Shown here: positions 44,222-53,814 of the stretch, in pieces
Layout of the letters: every line of letters begins with the position of its first letter
Numbering within the stretch: the stretch's first letter is position 1
Assembly (NCBI RefSeq): GCF_009677585.1
Contig: NZ_WKYV01000002.1
Coordinates: forward strand, 198,213-262,212
Origin: Lactonifactor sp. BIOML-A5
Lineage (GTDB): Bacteria > Bacillota > Clostridia > Lachnospirales > Lachnospiraceae
DNA length: 64,000 bases
Direction: 5' to 3'
Notes under the pieces: model-generated
Told to the model about the DNA's origin: nothing
Seen by the model: only the letters and a program-made list of their open reading frames with translations
Databases searched by the model: none
Program-made: the position numbers and the translations under genes

Positions 44222-45094
44222 CTATTTTTCCAATTCTTCCAGAGCTTTTAATTCTTCCTCTGAAATCTTAACCTTCTTATGCTTGGGTTTAAACTTCAGT
44301 TCTTCAACCTTATACTCCCGAATCTCTTTTTCATCATTCACATCCACAATCACCTTCACCAGCTGACGCAATACACTGACACTCTGAACCTCGCCCCGGA
44401 GTCCCTCCGGTGTAGTTACCGTGTCCCCGGTGCCCGGAAGTCTGCGGTTCAGCTCCTCATAGGTCTCCTGCTCATTTTTCAGGCAGCACATAAGTCTTCC
44501 GCATACCCCGGATATCTTTGTGGGATTCAGGGATAAATTCTGTTCCTTCGCCATCTTGATGGAGACCGGCGCAAATTCTGAGAGATACGTATGGCAGCAC
44601 AGCGCCCGGCCGCAGATCCCAATCCCCCCCAGTATCTTGGTCTCATCTCTGACTCCAATCTGGCGTAGCTCGATTCTTGTCTTAAAGACAGCCGCCAGAT
44701 CTTTTACCAGCTCCCTGAAGTCAATCCTTCCATCCGCTGTAAAATAGAACAGTACCTTATTATTGTCAAAGGTATACTCTACATCTATCAGCTTCATCTC
44801 CAGGTTATGTGCCTGAATCTTTTTCAGACAAATCTGGTAAGCTTCCTTCTCTTTTTTTCTGTTCTTCTCCTCTTTCTCCGTATCCTTTTGGGTAGCCACA
44901 CGGATCACTTCCTTCAGAGGCTGGATTACTTTGCTGTCCTCCACATCTCTGGGAGAAAGCACGACCGAACCGTACTCTACACCTCTCGCGGTCTCCACAA
45001 TTACATGGTCTCCCGCTTTTATGTCAAATCCTTTGGGGTCAAAATAATATATCTTCCCCACATTCCGAAAACGAACTCCTATTACTCTTGTCAT
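44222..45094 (-). CDS. ricT: PSP1-domain protein RicT (YaaT)
   Basis: A 290-residue PSP1-domain protein. In Bacillus it belongs to the RicAFT complex that promotes RNase Y cleavage and phosphorelay activation. Cys clusters CGRALCCHTYL and CGRLMCCL are the expected iron-sulfur ligands. The N-terminal strand VRFRNVGKIYYFDPKGFDI and LRGEVQSVSVLRQLV are also typical. It has a Lys/Glu-rich coil at about 85-110 and follows holB by two bases. ricA and ricF homologues are not in the window. Confidence 0.92.
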   Translation of the reverse strand: MTRVIGVRFRNVGKIYYFDPKGFDIKAGDHVIVETARGVEYGSVVLSPRDVEDSKVIQPLKEVIRVATQKDTEKEEKNRKKEKEAYQICLKKIQAHNLEMKLIDVEYTFDNNKVLFYFTADGRIDFRELVKDLAAVFKTRIELRQIGVRDETKILGGIGICGRALCCHTYLSEFAPVSIKMAKEQNLSLNPTKISGVCGRLMCCLKNEQETYEELNRRLPGTGDTVTTPEGLRGEVQSVSVLRQLVKVIVDVNDEKEIREYKVEELKFKPKHKKVKISEEELKALEELEK

Positions 45095-45096
45095 GT

Positions 45097-46086
45097 TTAA
45101 TTCTCCCTGATGGTAAGGAACAGCAGCTCCATAACCAGTTCAAAGTTTACATTGGCATTCAGCCGCACCTTAGCAGTCTCAACGGCATTGATAATTGTCT
45201 CAAGACCTTCATAAGAACTTTTTCTGGCCCGTTCCTTAATATAATTAATCTCCTGGCGGAACACCAGGCTGTCTACCTCCCGGGTAGCTTTAAATAAAAG
45301 TACATCCCTAAACCACAGCAAAAACAAATCCAGATATTCATAGATCGTATTCTTTTCTTGGGTAAGAGACTTAATGGTGTCAATCAGATCATTGAGCTCC
45401 ATCTCTTCCGCATGCCTGAGAATCTTAAGGGCAGACTCTGTCATCTCATTGAACTCCTCCGAGGAGGCAATCTGCTCTGCCTTTCCCACATTCCCCTGGG
45501 CAAAAGAAACACACATATCCGCCTGATAATCCGGAATATGAAGCCGTTCCATTAGGTAAGTCTTAATAAGATTATCCCCTACCGCCTTGAGATTAAGCAC
45601 AACACAGCGGGACAAAATAGTTGGCAGGAGAGCACTGACATTATTCACCAGCAGCATTACCACCCCATAGGACGGCGGCTCTTCTATTGTTTTAAGAAGA
45701 GCATTCTGTGCCTGAGCCGTCAGCTTTTCCGCATCATTAATAATGTATATCTTATAGGGACTGGCATACGGCTTAATCTGAATATCCCCGATTACCTGTT
45801 CACGTATATCTTCTATACTAATTGTATTCGGCTTCTCGTGAGTTACATTAATGATGTCAGGCTGATTTTTGCTGAGTGCCTTCTTACAGGAAGCGCATTC
45901 CAGACAAGGCTCTATTCCTCTCTTTTCACACTGTAATGTCATGGCAAATAAATTAGCCAGAAGCTTTTTCCCGGATCCTGTCTCCCCGGCAAAAATGTAA
46001 GAATGAGATACCTTATTCATAGCCACCGCATTCTGTAAATGCCGGATAATCTCTTCGTGCCCTAAAACCTCTTCAAACCCTTGCAT
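45097..46086 (-). CDS. holB: DNA polymerase III delta-prime subunit
   Basis: A 329-residue clamp-loader subunit. P-loop region HSYIFAGETGSGKKLLAN, zinc module with Cys in EPCLECASCKKALSKNQPD, and SRC motif (PTILSRCVVLNL). ATG 46086 follows AGAGGTG; a GTG at 46095 is the alternative. Conserved gene order with ricT and trmN6. Confidence 0.93.
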   Translation of the reverse strand: MQGFEEVLGHEEIIRHLQNAVAMNKVSHSYIFAGETGSGKKLLANLFAMTLQCEKRGIEPCLECASCKKALSKNQPDIINVTHEKPNTISIEDIREQVIGDIQIKPYASPYKIYIINDAEKLTAQAQNALLKTIEEPPSYGVVMLLVNNVSALLPTILSRCVVLNLKAVGDNLIKTYLMERLHIPDYQADMCVSFAQGNVGKAEQIASSEEFNEMTESALKILRHAEEMELNDLIDTIKSLTQEKNTIYEYLDLFLLWFRDVLLFKATREVDSLVFRQEINYIKERARKSSYEGLETIINAVETAKVRLNANVNFELVMELLFLTIREN

Positions 46087-46199
46087 ATAACTCACCTCTA
46101 TCCTTCGCAGTTTAAATCCTTTTGGATCCCGGACGCTGTATGTCCGTTGTAGCCATTATAGCATAAATTGTTTTCAATATACAGACTTAATCTCACAAC

Positions 46200-46787
46200 T
46201 CACCGCAATTCATACAAATACTCTCTGATTTCCTCCAGGCAGTCCTCTAATACCTCATTGCGGAATCTTTTTCCAATACCTGCTTTCTGGATATTCTCCT
46301 CAGAAAAGTCCTCCGCATCTGCCAGAAAGCGCCTGCAGAGTTCCCCGTACCTGGGTTCCTCCTGCTTTTCTTCCCGCTTTATAGCCCTTTTCAGGCGCTC
46401 TCCATCCTCTACTTCTATATAAATGGGACACATAACCCCTTCTCCGAAATACTCTCTCATCCTATTATAGGACTCCAGAGTACCTATCCCCAGATAGCTG
46501 CTGCTGTCCAAATCAACCTGCCCGTCATCTGCGGTAAAATAACTCCAGATCCCATGGACTGTCCGGTAATCCCTAAGCTCAATAATCTTACCTTCTCTCT
46601 TCCACTCCTCCAGCCTCTCCGGTGTCACAAAGTGATATTCTCTTCCCTCCTGCTCCCCCATGCGGATCGGTCTTGTGGTATACAATACAATAGGCCTTAG
46701 CCTAAGCACCTCATCCTCCAGCAGCCTTTCATATATTGTATCCTTCCCTGAGGAACTCTTTCCCATAATGTAAAAAATCTTTCCCAT
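46200..46787 (-). CDS. Guanylate-kinase-like P-loop protein in the tmk position
   Basis: A 195-residue nucleotide kinase: P-loop IMGKSSSGKDTIYERLL, then TTRPIRMGEQEGREYHFV, the GMP-binding signature of guanylate kinases. Its length suits Gmk, but it differs enough that it may be a paralogue. In Bacillus this slot of the yaaO-tmk-holB cluster holds thymidylate kinase; here the protein is Gmk-like instead. It follows the Orn/Lys/Arg-decarboxylase-like gene by 36 bases. Confidence 0.8.
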   Translation of the reverse strand: MGKIFYIMGKSSSGKDTIYERLLEDEVLRLRPIVLYTTRPIRMGEQEGREYHFVTPERLEEWKREGKIIELRDYRTVHGIWSYFTADDGQVDLDSSSYLGIGTLESYNRMREYFGEGVMCPIYIEVEDGERLKRAIKREEKQEEPRYGELCRRFLADAEDFSEENIQKAGIGKRFRNEVLEDCLEEIREYLYELR

Positions 46788-46823
46788 CTCTGCTCCCTGC
46801 CATCCTCTTAGATATCTGTAACT

Positions 46824-48254
46824 CTACTGGCAAACCACTTGTATCCTCTGGTTTGTATAATCAGCGGGCCCCTGGAGATCAAGCCCCATATTCTGATACT
46901 CCCGCACCTCATCTATCAGTCTCTCTGTAATCATCTCCCCGGGAACCAGCAGCGGTATGCCGGGAGGGTACAAGTACAGGTATTCCCCTGAAATTCTTCC
47001 AGGACTCTCCCATAATACTACCGGTTTCCTATCCCGTTCCAGGGCATCCGCAATGGTCAGCCTCTGCTCTCCGTAATTCCAGTACCCGCAGTATCCACAT
47101 CCATGTTCAGAATCATCCGCCTTATCCACATTTTGATCAATTTCCTCCAATGCTGTGGATAACCGCTCATAACCCAGAGCAGTATCCATAATGCTTGTCA
47201 TTCCCAGCACATAATCCCTGGCAGCCATCTCCATAGGCAGATGATACTTATCTAATAAAATAGAATATAATTGCGCTCCCGTCAAGCGGCAGCCTTTGGT
47301 AGATATTAGAAGCTTTGAAGGGTCCATGGCATAAATTCCGTGTGTCCCCTCAAGACTGCGAGGAACCAGCTTCAAATTTTCCAAAGATTCCAGACGCTTC
47401 CGGTGTACTTTCAAAAGCCCCGCATACTCTTCAAACAGCCGCTCTCCATCATCTGTTACCAGGCCCAGTCCATACTCTATGCTTGCCATCAATACATAGG
47501 AAGGACTGCTGGTCTGATAAATTCCCAGAAACCGTTCCAACGCTTCCCTGGGGACTCTTTGGCTTCCCAAATGTACCAGTGCAGTCTGAGTAAGACAGGG
47601 CATGGTCTTGTGCAGGCTCTGTACCGTCAAATCTGCCCCGCAGGCCAGGGCCGGTTCCGGAAAGTAGGGATGAAATCCCAGGTGTGCCCCATGCGCCTCA
47701 TCTACCAGAAGCGGTATTTTGTATCTGTGGACAATCTCACTGATCCCCCGAATATCAGATACTACTCCGTCATACGTAGGTGAGGTAAGGATCACAGCCT
47801 GAGTCCCGGGATTGGCCGCCAGCTTCTCCTCTACCTCCCGGCAGGTAATCCCCCCATTCAATCCGTATCGGTGTTCCGGCTCCGAGTCCAGGTAGACCGT
47901 TTGGAGTCCCCGCAGATAAGCGGCATGGTACACGGATTTGTGGCTGTTGCGGGCCATAAGAAGGGTTCCTCCCGGGGTAGTACAGGCGGAGATCCCACTC
48001 AGAATCCCGCCAGAACTTCCATTTACGCAGTAATAGGTTTTCTCTGCTCCATAGAGACACGCCGCCCGTTCCTGGGCATCCTTTAAGATTCCCTCAGGGT
48101 GATGGAGATTGTCAAATCCTTCAATCTCCGTGATGTCGATAGAAAAAGGACTACTAAAAGTCCCCTTCCCTGCGCGCCTCTTATGGCCGGGCATGTGAAA
48201 CGGGTAGTAATCCTTAGTACTGTATGCGTTCAGTAATCCGTCTAATCTTTTCAT
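46824..48254 (-). CDS. Orn/Lys/Arg decarboxylase-family protein (YaaO type)
   Basis: A 476-residue fold-type I PLP enzyme, the short form lacking the N-terminal wing domain. Landmarks: YPFHMPGHKRRAGKG, YYCVNGSSGGILSG, LLVDEAHGAHLGFHP and the PLP lysine in QSLHKTMPCLTQ. It probably makes a polyamine precursor (agmatine, cadaverine or putrescine), with substrate undetermined. It heads the holB cluster as yaaO does in Bacillus. Confidence 0.88.
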   Translation of the reverse strand: MKRLDGLLNAYSTKDYYPFHMPGHKRRAGKGTFSSPFSIDITEIEGFDNLHHPEGILKDAQERAACLYGAEKTYYCVNGSSGGILSGISACTTPGGTLLMARNSHKSVYHAAYLRGLQTVYLDSEPEHRYGLNGGITCREVEEKLAANPGTQAVILTSPTYDGVVSDIRGISEIVHRYKIPLLVDEAHGAHLGFHPYFPEPALACGADLTVQSLHKTMPCLTQTALVHLGSQRVPREALERFLGIYQTSSPSYVLMASIEYGLGLVTDDGERLFEEYAGLLKVHRKRLESLENLKLVPRSLEGTHGIYAMDPSKLLISTKGCRLTGAQLYSILLDKYHLPMEMAARDYVLGMTSIMDTALGYERLSTALEEIDQNVDKADDSEHGCGYCGYWNYGEQRLTIADALERDRKPVVLWESPGRISGEYLYLYPPGIPLLVPGEMITERLIDEVREYQNMGLDLQGPADYTNQRIQVVCQ

Positions 48255-48274
48255 ATGCTATGCTTCCAGTTCTC

Positions 48275-48964
48275 TTATACCTTAAATCGGTAGCCTACGC
48301 CCCAGATGGTTTCAATATACTGAGGCTTGGCTGTATTATACTCAATCTTCTCACGAATTTTCTTGATGTGCACCGTTACGGTAGCAATATCTCCGATAGA
48401 CTCCATGTCCCATATCTCTTTAAAAAGTTCATCCTTCGTAAATACCCGGTTGGGATTCTGTGCCAGAAAGGTAAGCAGATCAAACTCCTTGGTAGTAAAG
48501 TTCTTTTCTTCTCCATTTACCCAGACTCTTCTGGCTGTCTTATCAATCTTTAGACCCCGTATCTCAATAATGTCGTTTTCCTGGACCCCTGTTCCAATCA
48601 GCCTTTCATACCTGGCAAGGTGGGCTTTTACTCTGGCTACCAGCTCGCTGGGGCTGAAAGGTTTTGTCATATAGTCATCCGCTCCAAGTCCAAGGCCCCT
48701 GATCTTATCGATATCATCTTTTTTAGCGGAGACCATAATAATAGGCGTATTTTTCTGTGCCCGGATCTCCCTGCAGATCTCAAATCCATCCAGCTCGGGA
48801 AGCATTAGATCCAGTATAAACAGATCATAATCTCCCTCCAGGGATTTTTTCAGTCCCACATCTCCCCTGTGCTCGATTTCCACCTGGAAGCCGCTGAGTT
48901 CCAGGTAATCCTTCTCCAGATCCGCAATTGCCTCTTCATCTTCGATTATCAATATCTTACTCAT
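48275..48964 (-). CDS. OmpR-family response regulator
   Basis: A 229-residue regulator: receiver with IEDEEAIAD, phospho-Asp in LFILDLMLPELDG and Lys in DDYMTKPFSP; winged-helix C-terminus with TTKEFDLLTFLAQNPNRVFTKDEL and IWGVGYRF. It overlaps its partner kinase gene by eight bases, showing a two-gene operon. Target genes are unknown. Confidence 0.93.
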   Translation of the reverse strand: MSKILIIEDEEAIADLEKDYLELSGFQVEIEHRGDVGLKKSLEGDYDLFILDLMLPELDGFEICREIRAQKNTPIIMVSAKKDDIDKIRGLGLGADDYMTKPFSPSELVARVKAHLARYERLIGTGVQENDIIEIRGLKIDKTARRVWVNGEEKNFTTKEFDLLTFLAQNPNRVFTKDELFKEIWDMESIGDIATVTVHIKKIREKIEYNTAKPQYIETIWGVGYRFKV

Positions 48965-50450
48965 TCACTGGTACCTCCTGATATTTTCTAAGGACAAAGT
49001 ACATCACTGTCCCAATATTTTCCTTGCTTGTTGCCCACACTTTACCTCCGTGGTCCTCAATGATCTTCTTAACAATAGAAAGACCAATACCGCTTCCTCC
49101 TTTTGATGAATTTCTGGAAGCATCTGTCCGGTAAAACCGATCAAAAATATTGGACAAATCCTTTGCTGCGATTCCTTTGCCGTTATCCTCGATCTCAACC
49201 TGAATGAAATCGCCGACATCTTTCACCCGAAGGTTGATGAATCCCTTAGACTTATTCATATATTTAAGAGAATTCCCTACGACATTATTAATTACCCGCT
49301 TCATCTGCTCTGCATCAGCAATCACTACCACATCCTGATCCACATAATTGTAATATCCCAGTTCAACTCCCTTGGATTCCAGCTCCAGTCCCAGCTCCTC
49401 CGCACAGTCATCAAAGTAATCTGTCACATGGATCTTGCTGAACGTATAGGGAATGCGGTTGGTGTCAATCTTAGAATAAAAAGTCAGTTCATTGATCAGC
49501 CTGTCCATATCATTGGCCTTGCTGTAGATTGTCCTGATATACTTGTTCATCTTCTCCGGGGTATCCGCAACCCCATCCATAATTCCCTCCACATATCCCT
49601 TAATGGCAGTGATAGGAGTCTTCAAATCATGGGAGATATTGCTGATCAGTTCTTTATTGTCCTTGTCAAACTGTACCTTTTCCTCCGCGGATTCCTTCAG
49701 CCGCTGCCTCATCTCCTCAAAGTCACTGCACAGGTCGCTTATCTCATCCACGCCTTCCCCTTCAATGGTAAAGTCCAGATTCCCTTCTTTGATATTCTGT
49801 GTAGCCACCTTTAATTTATTCAGGGGAGTGATCACTCCCTGGTATATCCACAGTGTAAGTCCGAGACTGGTAATAAACAGAATCAGAACCACCACTCCCA
49901 GCATATTCTTCATCAGAGACTGCACCTGAGGAATCGTCTCAACTGCACTGGTCACAATAAAGGCACTCCCGTCATCCCCGTTGTCCAGGGTAAAGTCAAC
50001 CTGCTTCACCAGTGCCTGCAGTGTACTCCCCAGGTAAATCCCACTGTCCGATCCAGCCCGGAAATCACCAGATTTAGGGAGACTCTCCAGAAGTTCCGAC
50101 TGATCCCCTTTGGCTCCGCAATAAATAATATTGCCATCCATCCGGACAATAAGAAAAGAGTATTTCGTTGACAGCTCTGTATTGATAGAATCCAGATACT
50201 GCACATCCTCAAAAGAATCCGGTTGATTCTTCGCCTGCTGCTGCAGGGAGTCAAAAGTTTTCTTTGTCATACTGCTCAGCATCTGCAGAGAGTTAGATAA
50301 ATTCTCATATGTGGGATTCTCAATACCATATTGCTTCTCAATGTTCTTAAGCATATAATGGCTGAACCCATACAGACAGGCCCCGGTGAATACCAGAGGA
50401 ACTAAAATAATCACAAAAAAAGAAATAATAATCCGTGTTTTTAGTTTCAT
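48957..50450 (-). CDS. Membrane sensor histidine kinase, partner of the OmpR regulator
   Basis: A 497-residue kinase. First membrane helix near 7-30, extracellular sensor about 30-185, second helix about 187-210, HAMP 210-265, phospho-His in LISNISHDLKTPITAIKGY, ATPase domain with VIADAEQMKRVINNVVGNSLKYM, EIEDNGKGI and GGSGIGLSIVKKI. It acts with the overlapping response regulator. The signal is unknown. Confidence 0.92.
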   Translation of the reverse strand: MKLKTRIIISFFVIILVPLVFTGACLYGFSHYMLKNIEKQYGIENPTYENLSNSLQMLSSMTKKTFDSLQQQAKNQPDSFEDVQYLDSINTELSTKYSFLIVRMDGNIIYCGAKGDQSELLESLPKSGDFRAGSDSGIYLGSTLQALVKQVDFTLDNGDDGSAFIVTSAVETIPQVQSLMKNMLGVVVLILFITSLGLTLWIYQGVITPLNKLKVATQNIKEGNLDFTIEGEGVDEISDLCSDFEEMRQRLKESAEEKVQFDKDNKELISNISHDLKTPITAIKGYVEGIMDGVADTPEKMNKYIRTIYSKANDMDRLINELTFYSKIDTNRIPYTFSKIHVTDYFDDCAEELGLELESKGVELGYYNYVDQDVVVIADAEQMKRVINNVVGNSLKYMNKSKGFINLRVKDVGDFIQVEIEDNGKGIAAKDLSNIFDRFYRTDASRNSSKGGSGIGLSIVKKIIEDHGGKVWATSKENIGTVMYFVLRKYQEVPVNE

Positions 50451-50574
50451 GATTTTATCCTCTCTAAAGAGCCTAAAAGCTCACTTTATTGTATAAGTAT
50501 AGCACATTCATAGAGGGTTTTCATCTAAACAAAGTCCTCCAAATCTAAACTTTCTATTAAAAAAGCCAAAAAGG

Positions 50575-50648
50575 GGGACGTGTTCTTTCTAAAAAGAACA
50601 CGTCCCAAAATCAGACCGGCCTGTCCCTAATTCACTCAGCCCTGTCCC
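50575..50648 (-). repeat. 74-nt GGGAC dispersed repeat, copy C
   Basis: On the minus strand GGGAC starts at 50648, 50627 and 50606, again 21 bases apart, and the palindrome covers 50575-50606. It fills most of the gap between metK and the sensor kinase gene. The orientation is opposite to copies A and B. Confidence 0.88.
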
Positions 50649-50655
50649 CTTTTAA

Positions 50656-51843
50656 CTATAAGTATTTCTTCAAAACCTCTGTCTTATCCAGTTTTTCCCA
50701 CGGAAGATCCAAATCGTTTCTTCCGAAATGTCCGTATGCTGCTGTCTGTTTGTAGATAGGTCTCCGAAGATCCAGCATTTTGATAATTCCTGCAGGACGG
50801 AGATCAAAATTTTCACGGATAATTTCTACCAGTTTTGTATCCTCCAGTTTCCCGGTTCCAAAGGTATCTACCATTACAGAAGTGGGATGGGCAACCCCTA
50901 TGGCATAGGACAGCTGAATCTCACATTTTTTTGCCAGACCGGCAGCTACAATATTTTTGGCCACGTAGCGGGCTGCATAAGCCGCAGAGCGATCCACCTT
51001 GGTACAGTCTTTCCCGGAAAATGCGCCGCCGCCGTGACGTGCATATCCGCCGTAAGTGTCTACAATAATCTTACGTCCCGTTAATCCGCTGTCTCCGTGA
51101 GGCCCCCCGATGACGAATCTTCCTGTTGGATTGATAAAGAACTTCGTGTTTTCATCCACCATGTTTTCCGGAATAATGGGGGCAAATACGTATTTCTTGA
51201 TATCTTCGTGGATCTGTTCCTGAGTGACGTCCGGATCATGCTGGGTGGACAATACCACAGCGTCCAGCCGGCTGGGAACACCGTCTTTGTCATATTCCAC
51301 TGTCACCTGGGTTTTACCGTCCGGCCTTAAGTACGTGAGCGTGCCGTCTTTTCTCACCTTTGTCAGCTGAAGCGCCAATTTATGGGCCAGCGCAATAGGA
51401 TATGGCATATATTCCTCAGTCTCATCACTGGCATATCCGAACATCATCCCCTGATCTCCGGCACCGATGGCATCAATTTCTGCCTCAGACATTGTATTTT
51501 CTTTTGCCTCCAGAGCCTTGTCTACCCCCATAGCAATGTCTGTAGACTGTTCGTCAATGGCCGTAACCACACCGCAGGTATCCGCGTCGAATCCATATTT
51601 TCCTCTGGTATACCCGATCTCACGTACGGTATCCCGCACAATTTTCTGTATATCTACATACGCCTTAGTGGTAATCTCTCCCATCACCATTACCAGCCCC
51701 GTTGTTGTGCACGTCTCACAGGCTACCCGACTCATGGGATCCTGGGCAAGCAGTGCATCCAGAATGGCGTCTGAGATTTGGTCGCACATCTTATCCGGAT
51801 GGCCTTCAGTTACAGATTCGGAAGTAAATAATAATTTTTCCAT
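50656..51843 (-). CDS. metK: S-adenosylmethionine synthetase
   Basis: A 395-residue enzyme making SAM from methionine and ATP. All signatures are present: [20 protein letters not shown] (P-loop-like ATP site), [12 protein letters not shown] and [19 protein letters not shown], plus VISGPHGD-like [11 protein letters not shown]. It is preceded by a long leader with a SAM-I riboswitch, so it should be shut off when SAM is plentiful. AAGGAG before the ATG. Confidence 0.97.
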   Translation of the reverse strand: MEKLLFTSESVTEGHPDKMCDQISDAILDALLAQDPMSRVACETCTTTGLVMVMGEITTKAYVDIQKIVRDTVREIGYTRGKYGFDADTCGVVTAIDEQSTDIAMGVDKALEAKENTMSEAEIDAIGAGDQGMMFGYASDETEEYMPYPIALAHKLALQLTKVRKDGTLTYLRPDGKTQVTVEYDKDGVPSRLDAVVLSTQHDPDVTQEQIHEDIKKYVFAPIIPENMVDENTKFFINPTGRFVIGGPHGDSGLTGRKIIVDTYGGYARHGGGAFSGKDCTKVDRSAAYAARYVAKNIVAAGLAKKCEIQLSYAIGVAHPTSVMVDTFGTGKLEDTKLVEIIRENFDLRPAGIIKMLDLRRPIYKQTAAYGHFGRNDLDLPWEKLDKTEVLKKYL

Positions 51844-52107
51844 ACAGCATCTCCTTTGTTCTTGTCTTATATTTTCTCACTTGGTCCGCTTTCACCGAAG
51901 TACTGTTTTCGTTGCCTTATATGATAAAGTAAGAAAGATTGCACGGAAGCGCAATCTCCGCCTGCGGCGGGCTGTCACAGACAGCATCTTCCTATCCGCC
52001 GCAGTGTGATCCCCCGGAGGTTTTTTTATTACATAGGGAACGAAGTTTCCTATGTAATAAAAAAGGCCCACAACAGTGGACCTCTTATCTCGTCTGATAA
52101 GGAAACC
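51844..52107 (-). promoter_or_regulatory. metK expression platform and structured leader
   Basis: After the aptamer, a terminator stem (52065-52071 with 52076-52082) is followed by seven Ts on the minus strand. Next is a second U/A-flanked hairpin with a CTTCG loop (about 52025-52058). Then come a CTGCGGCGG/CCGCCGCAG stem (about 51961-52003) and a GATTGC/GCAATC stem. No coding sequence is supported in these 264 bases. Confidence 0.75.
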
Positions 52108-52206
52108 CTCTTATTGTTCGAATTACTCGCTCAGGTTGGCACCTTCCGCTGTGGGGGTTGCCGTGACTTCACAGATCCTTTGTATCTCCATCACTCTGAA
52201 TAAGAG
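52108..52206 (-). ncRNA. SAM-I (S-box) riboswitch aptamer
   Basis: On the minus strand the 99-nt element runs from CTCTTATTCAGAG to CAATAAGAG, which pair as P1. Conserved parts are the kink-turn GTGATGGAGA, the SAM-pocket strand GTCACGGCAACC and GGTGCCAACCTGAGCGAG before the P1 return. It lies directly before metK, the classic S-box target. SAM binding should stabilise the terminator downstream. Confidence 0.92.
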
Positions 52207-52275
52207 AAAATATAATTATTAAATTGTTAACCACATATACAATAGCTCTTTTTTTATCAGCCGTCAAGTAGAAAA

Positions 52276-53568
52276 TTATCCCACCCTTAATTTAAACTTC
52301 TGGATCTCTTTCTCATCGGCGACCTTCTCAATCTCAGCGCCCAGATTCCTTAATTTTTCCTCAAAATGCTCGTAACCGCGCTGAATATATACGATATCAT
52401 CCACAATTGTAACGCCTTCCGCAGCCAGCCCAGCGATCACTAGGGCTGCACCTGCACGAAGATCCGGAGCACTGACTCTTGCCCCTGTGAGCTTGTTCAC
52501 CCCGTCAATTATGGCACTGTTTCCTTCCACCTTAACATCAGCCCCCATGCGGGAAAGCTCGTCTGCATATTTAAAACGATTCTCAAAAATACTCTCTGTC
52601 ACTATGCTTGTACCCTCCGCCAGAGAAAGGGCAACAGCAATCTGCGGCTGCATATCCGTGGGATATCCGGGATAGGGAAGTGTTTTCACGTGGGTACGTC
52701 TCAGACGTTTAGACGCCACAACTCTTACCGCATCGTCAAATTCCTCTACCTCACATCCGATTTCCACCAGCTTTGCAGTGGTAGCCTCCAGATGCTTAGG
52801 GATTACATTCTTAACCATAATATCCCCTTTGGTGGCCGCTGCCGCAAACATAAAGGTCCCGGCTTCTATCTGATCGGGTATAATAGAATAATTGGTGCTG
52901 TGAAGCTTATCCACACCCTTGATGCGGATCACATCCGTACCTGCTCCCTTGATATTAGCTCCCATGCTGTTCAGGAAATTGGCCACATCAACCACATGGG
53001 GCTCCCTAGCAGCATTCTCAATAATGGTGTTTCCCACAGCCATAGAAGCAGCCATCATAATGTTAATGGTCGCACCAACAGAGACCATATCCAAAAAGAT
53101 ATGGCTGCCGTGCAGTTCTTCCGCTCTGGCCACAATTGCTCCGTGCATGATATCAACAGATGCACCCATTGCACGAAATCCTTTGAGATGCTGATCGATC
53201 GGCCTGCTGCCGATATTGCACCCGCCGGGCAGAGGTACCTCCGCATTCTTATATTTCCCTAATAAAGCTCCCAGTAAATAATAGGAAGCGCGGATCTTCT
53301 TGATAAACTCATATTCCACGCTCACATCACCGATTGTGGAACCATTGATCTTCACAACGCTTGGGCTTATTTTCTCTACCCTGGCGCCAATCTGTTCTAT
53401 CGCCTCTAGCAATACATGTATGTCACGTACATCCGGTAAATTCTCAACGCAAACTGTCTCATCTGTCATAATTGCCGCAGCAAGTATTGCCAATGCCGCA
53501 TTCTTTGCTCCACCGATCTCAACCTCACCCACCAGTGGATTACCGCCCTTGATCACATATTGTTCCAT
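52276..53568 (-). CDS. murA: UDP-N-acetylglucosamine 1-carboxyvinyltransferase
   Basis: A 430-residue enzyme of the first committed step of peptidoglycan synthesis (enolpyruvyl transfer to UDP-GlcNAc). Visible: GGAKNAALAILAA, the catalytic-loop Cys in LPGGCNIGSRPIDQHLKG (the fosfomycin target) and GYPTDMQPQIAVALSLAEG. Length is standard. Transcribed away from the AT-rich gap at 53569-53814, with GAGGTG before the ATG. Whether it is the MurA1 or MurA2 type cannot be told. Confidence 0.96.
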   Translation of the reverse strand: MEQYVIKGGNPLVGEVEIGGAKNAALAILAAAIMTDETVCVENLPDVRDIHVLLEAIEQIGARVEKISPSVVKINGSTIGDVSVEYEFIKKIRASYYLLGALLGKYKNAEVPLPGGCNIGSRPIDQHLKGFRAMGASVDIMHGAIVARAEELHGSHIFLDMVSVGATINIMMAASMAVGNTIIENAAREPHVVDVANFLNSMGANIKGAGTDVIRIKGVDKLHSTNYSIIPDQIEAGTFMFAAAATKGDIMVKNVIPKHLEATTAKLVEIGCEVEEFDDAVRVVASKRLRRTHVKTLPYPGYPTDMQPQIAVALSLAEGTSIVTESIFENRFKYADELSRMGADVKVEGNSAIIDGVNKLTGARVSAPDLRAGAALVIAGLAAEGVTIVDDIVYIQRGYEHFEEKLRNLGAEIEKVADEKEIQKFKLRVG

Positions 53569-53814
53569 ATATTAGCACCTCGATATATTTTTACTTATAC
53601 TCCCAGTTATGAACAACCTCAAGAAGTATAACTCTGTCTTTTTATTTTTAACGTATCTGTCTGTTATTATCTATGTATTAACACGGTGGCAATAAGTTTC
53701 TTACACTCCATATTCTACCGTGATTACTTATCATATTATAACAGTCTTAAACATTTGTAAATAAAAATTAAAGATTTCTTGAAGATTTGTTCATATTATC
53801 TTCACACTTTTCTG
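53569..53814. other. AT-rich intergenic gap
   Basis: About 246 bases between murA and the shikimate kinase gene, both on the minus strand. It is AT-rich and should carry the murA promoter and the end of the shikimate kinase transcript, but I see no convincing hairpin or promoter pair. Confidence 0.4.

Noticed and set aside
52085..52140. tRNA-like GTTCGAATT motif
   Set aside because: It sits inside the SAM-I riboswitch region and no cloverleaf can be drawn around it.
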